Origin: Actinomycetota bacterium
GTDB lineage: Bacteria; Actinomycetota; Acidimicrobiia; Acidimicrobiales; RAAP-2
Direction: 5' to 3'
DNA length: 55,268 nucleotides
Assembly (NCBI GenBank): GCA_021324045.1
Contig: JAJPJV010000041.1
Span: 1-55,268, forward strand
Below the pieces are notes generated by a model that saw only the letters and a program-made list of their open reading frames with translations, searched no databases and had not been told where the DNA came from. The position numbers and the translations under genes are program-made. This document shows positions 10,791 through 18,547 of this stretch, piece by piece (within the stretch, counting starts at the first letter, position 1; each line of letters begins with the position of its first letter).

Positions 10791-13085
10791 ATGGTGAGAG
10801 GGCGACTGTCTGGCATTGCGCGGTGCCTCCTGGCGACCGCCGCCGGCGCCTTGGCCTTCGGTGGTGTGGGGTTGCTGTCGAGCGGGACGGCGAACGCGGC
10901 GACCGACACGGCGATGGAGAACCTTTCCGGGTGGGCGATCTCGCCTTCCCAGGCTCCGGTGATCGCGCAAGGGACGAGCAGTGGTGCCGGCGCCAACCTC
11001 TCGTTCACCATGCCCAACACCTTCGCCAGCGGTGACACCATCGTGCTCCAAGTCCAACCGCATGCGAGCGCGAACTGCGCGACAACCAACGACTTCGTCG
11101 GCTTCGCCGGAATCCCCACCGTGAGCGCGGTCCGAACATCGGGCTCCAACGCGAGCGACACGACGCCGAGCTTCGCCACGCCAGTCCTCGCCAGCTCAGG
11201 CGCATGCACCAGCGCAACGGTGGAGGACAAGTTGACCCTGAGCATCACGAACACCGCCACGGGCACCTCCACCGACGTGTACACCGTCACGCTGAGCGGG
11301 ATCACCTACGACGTGGGCAGTGCGGCAGATTTCGGCACCGTGGACCTCGCGGTGTCGGCGACGCCGGGAACGGGGAGCCCGACCACGCAGTACTTCGTGC
11401 TCAATCCACCGAACACCACGTGCACAGCAACCTGCGGGACCCTTTCGCCCCCGAGCAACGCCGTCGTCGGGGCGAACGCCTCCGCCACAGGCAACAACCC
11501 GGCGGTCGTGATCAACAGCAGTCTGAGCGCGACCCATTCGGGGTCGGTGAGCAACATCTCGGTGACCGAAGGGGCTGCTGGTGTCGTGACCGGTTCCATC
11601 TGCATCACGCCGAACAGCTCCGTCAGTAGGCCGTCGTTCAACTTCACGGGCACGCCCACGGCCTCGGCGTCCTCCTCGGGCACCGCTGGCACGCCAGGGA
11701 CGCCGAGCATCTCCGGAGGCGTGGTGCTCGTGCCGATCACGACGGCATCTTCCGGGAGCGGGAACGCCACGACCTATACGATCAGCGGCCTCTCGGTCTC
11801 TGACACCAACGCGGTGACCGGGGTGGCAACGGCGACGGTGACGACTGGCGGAACGACCACGACATGTGGCACGACGGTGATCTCAGAATCCCTCCCGGTC
11901 TTCGATGCTGCTCCGCTACTCGACAACGCGATCGCGGGCCAAGATGCCGACGGCACCGCCATCGCCGAGCTGGAGACCGCCTACCCTCCGTCGGGCAATA
12001 CCTGCGTCGCCAACCAGACGGTGATCATCGCGACGGACCAGAACTTCCCGGACGCGCTCGCAGCCAGCTACCTCGCGTCCTACCTCAAGACCGGCATCTT
12101 GCTCACCCCCACCGACAACCTCTCCAGCGAGACCCAGGCGGCACTCCAGGCCGAAGGAGTGACCAACGTCGAAGTAGTTGGAGGGCCACTTGCGGTCAGC
12201 CAGAACACGATCAACCAGATCGAGGCGACCCCCGCGTACACCTGCGGTGGCCCCGCGGGCGGTGGTCATCCGACGGGCGGTGACATTCGGGTGACCGGTC
12301 CGATCTTTGGACAAACCCAGTACGACACCGCGGAAGCGATCGACACGACCCCACCGAGCTCCTTCGTCGGCACAGCCGATCTCTCGGGCGCCTACAGCGG
12401 TGCCTACAATCACACGAGCGGTGCCGAGTCCAGCGCGCCGTCTGCGAGCGGGAGCCTGAGGACCGCGATCGTCGCCACAGGGGCCAACTTCCCTGACGCC
12501 ATCGCGGGCAGCGTCCTGGCCTACAACAACCATTTCCCGATCGTCCTCACCGATCCGAGCACGCTCTCCTCCCAGGCGAGCACGGTGCTGCAGGCGCTGG
12601 GGATCCAGCAGGTGATCCTCCTCGGTGGACCGCTCGCCGTGTCCGATACGGTCGTCTCCTCGATCCAGGCACTGGGCATCTCGGTGATCCGGGTGGCCGG
12701 TGTCGACCAGACCGACACCGCCCAGGAACTTGCCAGCCTTGAGCTGAACTCCCAGACCACCGACGTGGGGCTTGGCTGGAGCGCGACATGGGGCAACACG
12801 ATCCTCGTCGCACGCGGGGACTTCTACTCTGACGCACTCGCCGGCTGCGTGCTCATTGCCCACTACGGCGGGGGCGTGCCACTGCTCGAGACGCTCAACC
12901 CCTCGACCGTCGGGCAGTACCTCACGGGCTTCCTCAATGCCGGTGGGAGTGCGGCGGGGATCGACGGTCTGAATGCCACGACGCCCAACAGCGGGAACAT
13001 CCAGACCATCCAGCCACTTGGTGGGCCACTGGCGCTCAACGCCACGACCCTGACCACGATGGCGAACGCCGTCGCCGCCGGATGA
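10791..13085 (+). CDS. Exported protein with C-terminal cell-wall-binding (CWB2) repeats
   Basis: A large surface protein (764 aa). Residues 1-36 are a signal peptide ending AATANA-like at SGTANA. Residues 37-370 are Thr/Ser/Gly/Ala-rich beta-type sequence without recognised catalytic residues. Residues about 400-760 contain three copies resembling cell wall binding repeat 2, each with a D-x-x-F-[PS]-D-A-[IL]-A phrase (NFPDALAASY, NFPDAIAGSV, FYSDALAGCV) and a downstream GGPLA[VL]. In Firmicutes CWB2 repeats anchor S-layer and adhesin proteins to wall polymers, so wall anchoring with an exposed N-terminal domain is the likely arrangement. It has a good Shine-Dalgarno (AAGGGAG). The ligand is unknown. 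It converges on the next exported protein. Confidence 0.8.
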   Translation: MVRGRLSGIARCLLATAAGALAFGGVGLLSSGTANAATDTAMENLSGWAISPSQAPVIAQGTSSGAGANLSFTMPNTFASGDTIVLQVQPHASANCATTNDFVGFAGIPTVSAVRTSGSNASDTTPSFATPVLASSGACTSATVEDKLTLSITNTATGTSTDVYTVTLSGITYDVGSAADFGTVDLAVSATPGTGSPTTQYFVLNPPNTTCTATCGTLSPPSNAVVGANASATGNNPAVVINSSLSATHSGSVSNISVTEGAAGVVTGSICITPNSSVSRPSFNFTGTPTASASSSGTAGTPGTPSISGGVVLVPITTASSGSGNATTYTISGLSVSDTNAVTGVATATVTTGGTTTTCGTTVISESLPVFDAAPLLDNAIAGQDADGTAIAELETAYPPSGNTCVANQTVIIATDQNFPDALAASYLASYLKTGILLTPTDNLSSETQAALQAEGVTNVEVVGGPLAVSQNTINQIEATPAYTCGGPAGGGHPTGGDIRVTGPIFGQTQYDTAEAIDTTPPSSFVGTADLSGAYSGAYNHTSGAESSAPSASGSLRTAIVATGANFPDAIAGSVLAYNNHFPIVLTDPSTLSSQASTVLQALGIQQVILLGGPLAVSDTVVSSIQALGISVIRVAGVDQTDTAQELASLELNSQTTDVGLGWSATWGNTILVARGDFYSDALAGCVLIAHYGGGVPLLETLNPSTVGQYLTGFLNAGGSAAGIDGLNATTPNSGNIQTIQPLGGPLALNATTLTTMANAVAAG

Positions 13086-13110
13086 CGCTGTGACGGCTCC
13101 GTCGTCGGCC

Positions 13111-13127
13111 ACCCTGCCCCACAGGGT
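13111..13127. terminator. Small hairpin between convergent genes
   Basis: ACCCTG (13111-13116) and CAGGGT (13122-13127) form a 6-bp stem with a 5-base loop, 26 bases after the CWB2-gene stop and before the end of the reverse gene. It has no T-run; a weak bidirectional terminator is possible. Confidence 0.25.
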
Positions 13128-13169
13128 CCGTCGGTGCACGAAGGCTTGGAAGGCTTGCGGCCCTCGCCC

Positions 13170-14885
13170 TTAGGACCCTGCGGGCACGACGGTCTGCAGG
13201 TTGGCGATCGAGGGGTGCCGTTTGCCTGCCGGGCCCTGGCCGAAGAGATGGAGCAGGTTCCCGGTGACCTTTTGGAGCGTCGCAGCGGCTGCTGGGCCCT
13301 GCGCGCACAGCGATAAGGCGCAGATCCAGTTCGTCGTGCCCGTGTCGAGGACGCCCGCTCCCGAGGTCGGATCCGTGTAATAGGTCATGTCCGAGTAGGT
13401 GTCGCTTCCCCACTGCCCTTGGTTGGTGTACGCGATCCGCAGCGGCACCGGAGAGTGACCGAGCACCTGGAGGTCCTGCGGCGTCGGTTCGCCGGCCGCA
13501 ACGTGGTCGATGTCGGAGTCAACCACTCCGGGAATCGATGAGCCGGCGGTCAGACCCGTCCCCTTGAACAGCCAATGGACCGGGTCCCACACGACGAAGG
13601 GCACGGGGCCGGCTCCCGGATCGAAGTACCCCGAGTACGCCTCGCCGACGAAGCTGCTCTCGGGCCAATTCGTGGGTGGGGATGCCCAGGTGTTCCCCGT
13701 GACATCCCATGGGCTCCCATGGCCGTCGAGCGGGTCGAGGGCCGAATCCCGGTAGTCGACGACCTCGGTGTCCGGGCCCATGGGGGAGGACTGCAGGCGA
13801 GCATGGCGCACGAGCGCCGCCGCCCCGAAGAAGACGACGTTGATCCCGCGCGCGACGGCGTTCTCGACGGCGAAGAGCTCTGGCGCCGTCCACGTCTCGT
13901 CGTGGCCGAGCGAGAGCACGGCGCGGTGGTCCAGCACCGTGTTGGGGTGCTGGTCGAGGACGACGTCGGTCGTATAGGTCACGTCCAAGCCGTGACGTTC
14001 GGCGAACTCGACCAGGGGGAACTCGTTGGAGAGGAAATCGGAGCTCCCGTTGCCGCTGGCATAGGGGCGGTCGAAGGAGACCACGAGGGCCCGGTTGCAC
14101 GGGGGGTAGCTGGGCGCCCCCGGTGGACAGGCGCCGGTGCCTTGGTAGAAGTCGTAACCGCCGTAGCTGTTCCAACCCTCCTCGGTCATCGAGCGGGCGA
14201 CGAGGAGGTACGTGGCGTGGCTCGCGGGGTCCCAGACGGTGAGCAGGACGTAGCTCCGCTGGCCCCCGCTGCCGACCAGCTCGAGCAGGTAGTCACCGGG
14301 GAACCAGCGCTTGGTGACCTTGAGCCTGAGAGAGGCGGACCAGTTGTCGCAGATGACCGTCCGGGTCGCCGAGATGACCGGACATGGTGGCTGCACGCGG
14401 CCCGGCACCGATGGCGAGCGCCAGACGAGCCGAGCCCCGTCACCGCCATACCACCCCATCCGGAAGGCGTCCACCCGGAACCTCGCGGCGTTCGTGGAGA
14501 CGTAGAGGGTCACGTCCTGGCCGGCGCGAGCGGCCGTGACGTTGGCGAACCCTTCGATGAACCCGGGGGGCGTGCCGACGATGCGCCAGGCCGTCGTCCC
14601 TGGCAAACGGTTCTGGGCGATCACGGCGGATGATTCGACGCCATAGGGCCCCAAGAACGTGTGAACCCGCGCAGGTCGGCCCGACCGCTTCGGGCTGTGC
14701 GAGCCCTGGGTCGCCGCCTCGCTCGTCCGATCGTGGGCCCTTTCCGACGCCGATGCCACGGGCGCCGAGACCGCCACCGCCACGATCGCCGACGCCAAGG
14801 CGACGGCGATCGGCGACAGCGCGCGCAGAGGGCGGGCTCCGAACGATGGCGAGCGTCGTCGCTGACCCCTCCTCACCAGCGTCAT
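13170..14885 (-). CDS. Exported N,N-dimethylformamidase large-subunit-like protein
   Basis: A 571-residue protein with an arginine-rich N-terminus and a hydrophobic export signal (about residues 24-46, ending VASASE). The mature part resembles the C-terminal domain of the N,N-dimethylformamidase beta subunit: MGWYGGDGARLVW near the start, the conserved YGGYDFY and SFDRPY segments, LGHDETWT, and a late cysteine pair. Known relatives include hydrolases and many uncharacterised secreted actinobacterial proteins; real amidase activity on formamides should not be assumed. The start is supported by a purine stretch (GAGGTAGGAA) just upstream. It is convergent with the CWB2 protein, and both are exported. 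Confidence 0.72.
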   Translation of the reverse strand: MTLVRRGQRRRSPSFGARPLRALSPIAVALASAIVAVAVSAPVASASERAHDRTSEAATQGSHSPKRSGRPARVHTFLGPYGVESSAVIAQNRLPGTTAWRIVGTPPGFIEGFANVTAARAGQDVTLYVSTNAARFRVDAFRMGWYGGDGARLVWRSPSVPGRVQPPCPVISATRTVICDNWSASLRLKVTKRWFPGDYLLELVGSGGQRSYVLLTVWDPASHATYLLVARSMTEEGWNSYGGYDFYQGTGACPPGAPSYPPCNRALVVSFDRPYASGNGSSDFLSNEFPLVEFAERHGLDVTYTTDVVLDQHPNTVLDHRAVLSLGHDETWTAPELFAVENAVARGINVVFFGAAALVRHARLQSSPMGPDTEVVDYRDSALDPLDGHGSPWDVTGNTWASPPTNWPESSFVGEAYSGYFDPGAGPVPFVVWDPVHWLFKGTGLTAGSSIPGVVDSDIDHVAAGEPTPQDLQVLGHSPVPLRIAYTNQGQWGSDTYSDMTYYTDPTSGAGVLDTGTTNWICALSLCAQGPAAAATLQKVTGNLLHLFGQGPAGKRHPSIANLQTVVPAGS

Positions 14886-14897
14886 GGGAAGTTCCTA

Positions 14898-14919
14898 CCT
14901 CACCCAGCAGCAGGTGAGG
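14898..14919. promoter_or_regulatory. Stem-loop in the divergent region upstream of ssb
   Basis: CCTCACC (14898-14904) and GGTGAGG (14913-14919) form a 7-bp perfect stem, 13 bases upstream of the start of the reverse exported-protein gene. It would lie in that gene's leader next to its ribosome-binding site, so a role in translation control is conceivable. This is inference only. Confidence 0.25.
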
Positions 14920-15080
14920 GCTTCGCGTGTGTGGGGGCGCAGAGACTGCCCTGTGGACGGTTCCTCGGATCGCACCGGCTGCAAGGTTCCCTGCGAGGTT
15001 TCGACCAGGGGGCTTGGGCATCGTGGCTCTCGGCGGCCTGTCCGCCCCGGTCACCCAAGACCCGACACCAAGGAGCAACG

Positions 15081-15674
15081 ATGGCGACCACGATCACCCT
15101 GATCGGGAACCTCACCCGTGACCCAGAGCTGCGCATCACCCGAGACGGTCAGTCGACGACCACTCTTGGCGTCGCTGTCAACCGGCGTTGGCAGGATGCC
15201 GAGACCCACGAATGGGAGGAGTCGACCTCGTACTTCGACGTCGTCTGCTGGCGATCGCTGGCCGAGAACGCCGTGGTGAGCCTGACCCGAGGCGTGCGAG
15301 TGGTCGTGACGGGGCGCCTCGAGCAGCGCGCCTGGGAAGCCGCAGATGGCGAGCGACGAACCAAAGTGGAGGTCGTCGCCGAAGATCTGGGCCCGAGCCT
15401 GCGGTTCGCCACGACGGAGGTCCAGCGGGTCGAGCGAGTGGGGACGTCGCGCATCGGGTCTCGGGCAGGCGAGACGCTGGCCCCCGACACCGATGGTGAG
15501 GCTCCAGGTGACGAGCGACCTGCGCGTTCTCGGGGCGGGGACCAGCGCAGCGGCGATCGGAGCGGCCGGCGGCGCCAGTCGGGGCACCAGGGCGCTGAGG
15601 GCGAAGGTTCGAGGATCGATGGAGAACCCGAAGTGCCAGCGACCGGCGAAGCGAGTGCGAGATCGGCGCCGTAG
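15081..15674 (+). CDS. ssb: Single-stranded DNA-binding protein, paralogue lacking the acidic tip
   Basis: An OB-fold SSB (197 aa). Residues 1-110 show the family pattern: ITLIGNLTRDPELR, GVAVNRRW, YFDVVCWRSLAENA and VVVTGRLEQRAWE. From about residue 125 onward the sequence is a disordered Gly/Arg/Asp/Glu-rich tail. The C-terminus reads EASARSAP and lacks the acidic, phenylalanine-ending tip (such as DDIPF) by which SSBs recruit repair and replication proteins. It is therefore likely an accessory SSB rather than the replicative one, which normally sits next to rpsF. ATG 15081 has a clear Shine-Dalgarno (AAGGAG). Confidence 0.85.
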   Translation: MATTITLIGNLTRDPELRITRDGQSTTTLGVAVNRRWQDAETHEWEESTSYFDVVCWRSLAENAVVSLTRGVRVVVTGRLEQRAWEAADGERRTKVEVVAEDLGPSLRFATTEVQRVERVGTSRIGSRAGETLAPDTDGEAPGDERPARSRGGDQRSGDRSGRRRQSGHQGAEGEGSRIDGEPEVPATGEASARSAP

Positions 15675-15710
15675 CTTCGGGATCGCCCCTCGGAGCCGAA
15701 GACGCCAGGC

Positions 15711-16130
15711 TCAGGGCGCCCGGGGAGTGTCGCCTTCGCTCGGTTCGAACTCGAGGGAGAGGGAGTTGACGCAGTAGCGCAGACCGGTCTCAGTCGGGCC
15801 GTCGGGGAAGACGTGACCGAGATGACCCCCGCAGCGGGCACAGGTGATCTCGGTCCGGACCATGCCCAGTGAACGATCCTCGCGCTCCTCGATGGTCCCG
15901 GGAGCCACTGCGCGGTCGAAGCTGGGCCACCCGCTGCCGGAGTCGAACTTGGCGTCGGTCGAAAAGAGGACCGTCCCGCAGCCAGCGCAACGAAAGACCC
16001 CAGGTGCAGCGACGTGGAGGTACCTCCCGGACCAGGGGGGCTCGGTCGCACCTCTGCGCAGGACTTGGTATTGCTCGGGCGACAAACGCTCGCGCCACTC
16101 CTGGTCGGTGAGCTCGACGTCCTTCACCAT
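15711..16130 (-). CDS. msrB: Peptide-methionine (R)-S-oxide reductase MsrB
   Basis: MsrB reduces methionine-R-sulfoxide in oxidised proteins. The 139-residue protein has two zinc-binding CxxC pairs (CAGC and CARC), the GSGWPSF motif, GHLGHVFPDGP, and the catalytic RYCVNSLSL, so it is the selenium-free cysteine enzyme. The ATG at 16130 is chosen because a TAGGAT box sits 6 bases upstream on the same strand; the GTG at 16136 abuts the box and cannot be transcribed from it. Length fits the family. It is convergent with ssb, whose stop lies 36 bases away. Confidence 0.93.
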   Translation of the reverse strand: MVKDVELTDQEWRERLSPEQYQVLRRGATEPPWSGRYLHVAAPGVFRCAGCGTVLFSTDAKFDSGSGWPSFDRAVAPGTIEEREDRSLGMVRTEITCARCGGHLGHVFPDGPTETGLRYCVNSLSLEFEPSEGDTPRAP

Positions 16131-16142
16131 CAGCACATCCTA
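16130..16142 (-). promoter_or_regulatory. Leaderless promoter -10 of msrB
   Basis: On the reverse strand TAGGAT (16142-16137), 6 bases, then ATG at 16130. Confidence 0.5.
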
Positions 16143-16281
16143 TGGCGGTGCCTGGCGGGGTCCTGGCGCTCGTCGGCGCCGGCCCGGTTTGGCGAGGACG
16201 AGCCGGTGTGAAAGGCTGGGCGATCGTCGATCCAGCGGCGGCCATGACGACGGCGGTCGCGAGCGGGAAGGAGCGTTGGCA

Positions 16282-17538
16282 ATGAGCGGACCCGGCGAGG
16301 ATTTCATCTATGTGCGGGAGCGGCGCCTTCCCTACACGACCTTCGATGCGGACAACCACCTCTACGAGACCCGGGACGCACTGACGAAGTTCCTGCCTCG
16401 TGAGTACGAGGGGGTCATCAAGTACGTCGAGGTCAATGGCCGGACGAAGCTCGCGATCCGGGACAAGATCAGCGAGTACATCCCGAACCCGACCTTCGCC
16501 AAGGTCGCGGTGCCCGGTGGGTATGGACGTGACATCACCAAGGGGAGCGGGAAGCCCACCGCAGGTGACCCGAGGCTCGGCCTGGCAAAGGTACGCGCGA
16601 TGCCGGGGATCGACGCGTTCTTCGACCCCGAGCCTCGCCTGGCCCTCATGAAGGACATGGGCATCGACCGCACGCTGTTGTGGCCCACGCTGGCCAGTGT
16701 GCTCGAGGGACGGGTCGCCGACGATCCGGATGTGGCGGTCGCGGTGGTCCACGCCCTCAACCAATGGATGCACGAGCACTGGTCCTTCGTCTACTCCGAT
16801 GCGATCTACGCGACGCCGATCATCAGCTTGGCTGCGGGGAACGACCGTGCCATCGAAGAGCTCGAGTACGTCTCCGAGCGAGGGGCCAAGATCTTCTTGC
16901 TCCGGATTGCACCGGTGCCGACCTGGAAGGGTCGCAAATCGTTCGCGCTGGCCGAGTTCGACCCGTTCTGGGAACGCGTCCAGGAGCTCGATCTCGTCGT
17001 CGGCATGCACTCCGGGGACGGTGACGACCCCCAGCGCTACATGAACGAGTGGGACGGCATCGGCTCGGACCCCCTCCCGTTCGCCCACCCGGGCAGTCCC
17101 GCCTTCTCGAAACTGGCGGTCGAGCGCAGCCTCGTCCAAGACGGGGTCGCCTCGATCATCGGCCACGGGTTGGCCACGCGCTTCCCGAAGCTCAAGTTCA
17201 TGCCCGTCGAGTTCCAGGCCACCTGGATCCGGCCGTTCGTCCAGCGTCTGCGTGCCGCGTACGAGGAATCCCCGGTGCTCTTCGACGAAGATCCCTTCGA
17301 GGTCTTCACTCGGAACATCTATGTGCACACGTTCCACGAGCCGGACCCCAAGGGGCTCTTGGACATGGGCATCCCCGCCGACCGCCTCATGTTCGGCTCG
17401 GACTTCCCGCATCCGGAGGGGATGGCAGATCCCCTTGCGTACTCCGAGGTGGTGGCAGACCTGCCGGAGGAGACGCAAGCGTTGATCATGGGCGGCACCA
17501 TCGAAAAGGCCATGAACGTCGGGAAGTACGCCGCCTGA
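16282..17538 (+). CDS. Amidohydrolase family 2 protein
   Basis: A TIM-barrel metal-dependent hydrolase or decarboxylase of the COG2159 type (418 aa). FDADNHLYE near the N-terminus holds the early metal-ligand region, with D-x-N-H replacing the usual D-x-H-x-H order. GMHSGDG and a late MFGSDFPHPEG motif supply the later histidine and the catalytic aspartate. Relatives in actinobacteria and terrestrial metagenomes are annotated as 2-amino-3-carboxymuconate-semialdehyde-decarboxylase-like, but the substrate is not predictable. ATG 16282 has a Shine-Dalgarno (AAGGAG) 10 bases upstream. No metabolic operon surrounds it. Confidence 0.8.
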   Translation: MSGPGEDFIYVRERRLPYTTFDADNHLYETRDALTKFLPREYEGVIKYVEVNGRTKLAIRDKISEYIPNPTFAKVAVPGGYGRDITKGSGKPTAGDPRLGLAKVRAMPGIDAFFDPEPRLALMKDMGIDRTLLWPTLASVLEGRVADDPDVAVAVVHALNQWMHEHWSFVYSDAIYATPIISLAAGNDRAIEELEYVSERGAKIFLLRIAPVPTWKGRKSFALAEFDPFWERVQELDLVVGMHSGDGDDPQRYMNEWDGIGSDPLPFAHPGSPAFSKLAVERSLVQDGVASIIGHGLATRFPKLKFMPVEFQATWIRPFVQRLRAAYEESPVLFDEDPFEVFTRNIYVHTFHEPDPKGLLDMGIPADRLMFGSDFPHPEGMADPLAYSEVVADLPEETQALIMGGTIEKAMNVGKYAA

Positions 17539-17637
17539 CCGCCGGGCAGCCGTCGCGGGGCGCAGCGTCGTCGATCGCAAGGACGGGGAAGCAGCGCTCA
17601 GGCGGCACGGACTCGCCGGAACGCTTCGGCAACCTTT

Positions 17638-17663
17638 AGGGTGATCCAGCGGTGCAGGAGCAA
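17638..17663 (+). promoter_or_regulatory. -10 box and ribosome-binding site of rmlA
   Basis: TAGGGT at 17638-17643 would start a leader of about 20 bases that carries AGGAGC before the GTG at 17669. This gene therefore has a conventional leader, unlike many neighbours. Confidence 0.4.
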
Positions 17664-17668
17664 CCACG

Positions 17669-18412
17669 GTGAAAGGCGTCCTGTTGGCCGGCGGGAGCGG
17701 GTCGCGTCTGTACCCGCTCACCAGGATCACCAACAAGCACTTGCTGCCGATCTACGACCGCCCCATGGTGCAGTGGGCCATCGAGGCGTTGGTCCGTGCC
17801 GGGATCGACGAGGTGATGGTGGTCACCGGTGGCACCCATGCGGGCGAGTTCCTCCGACTCCTAGGGAACGGACACGACTTCGGCCTGGACCGGCTGCTGT
17901 ACGCCTACCAAGACCAGCCCGGCGGGATCGCAGAGGCGCTCGGCCTGGCGGAGCGTTTCGCCGACGACCAACCGATCACCGTGATGCTCGCCGACAACAT
18001 CCTCGAACGATCGATCAAGCCGTTCGTGCAAGCCTTCGCGGAGCACCCGCACGGGGCGCGGGTGCTCCTCAGCGAGGTTTCGGACCCCCAGCACCTGGCC
18101 CATCTCGGGGTACCCGAGCTCGACGAGCAAGGCCGAATCGTGCGGATCGTCGAGAAGCCCGAGGTTCCGCCGAGCCGGTTCGCGGTGACCGGGATCTACT
18201 GCTACGACAGCGAGGTCTTCAGCATCATCGCGTCCCTCGTTCCCTCCGGTCGTGGCGAGCTCGAGATCACGGACGTGAACAACCACTACGCCGACAAGGG
18301 TGCACTGCACTACGACATCTTGGAGGGCTTCTGGGGCGACGCTGGCGAGTCGATCGACGCGTACTACGCGGTCAACGACTTCGTGCGTGCGCATGGAGCG
18401 AACCGTCCCTGA
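17669..18412 (+). CDS. rmlA: Glucose-1-phosphate thymidylyltransferase (short form)
   Basis: Transfers dTMP from dTTP to glucose 1-phosphate, the first step toward dTDP-rhamnose used by the rmlB-rmlD genes 15 kb away. The 247-residue protein begins with the nucleotidyltransferase signature LLAGGSGSRLYPLT at residues 5-18, then NKHLLPIYDRPM, the metal-binding LADNI in place of LGDN, IVEKPEVPPSRFAVTGIYCYD, and ITDVNNHY. It lacks about 40 C-terminal residues relative to the long enterobacterial RmlA and so resembles the short archaeal/actinobacterial form. Stands alone, convergent with dxs. Confidence 0.88.
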   Translation: MKGVLLAGGSGSRLYPLTRITNKHLLPIYDRPMVQWAIEALVRAGIDEVMVVTGGTHAGEFLRLLGNGHDFGLDRLLYAYQDQPGGIAEALGLAERFADDQPITVMLADNILERSIKPFVQAFAEHPHGARVLLSEVSDPQHLAHLGVPELDEQGRIVRIVEKPEVPPSRFAVTGIYCYDSEVFSIIASLVPSGRGELEITDVNNHYADKGALHYDILEGFWGDAGESIDAYYAVNDFVRAHGANRP

Positions 18413-18547
18413 CGCAGGGAAGCAGGCGGTGCTGCTGCGCAGTTCGGGAGCAAGACCGAGCCGAACCTGACGTCACGGACACCGTGGCGCTTCGCGCTCG
18501 GCAGCGGCCGACCAGGTTCGATGTGTCACCCAGGGGAGGGTCCAGGG

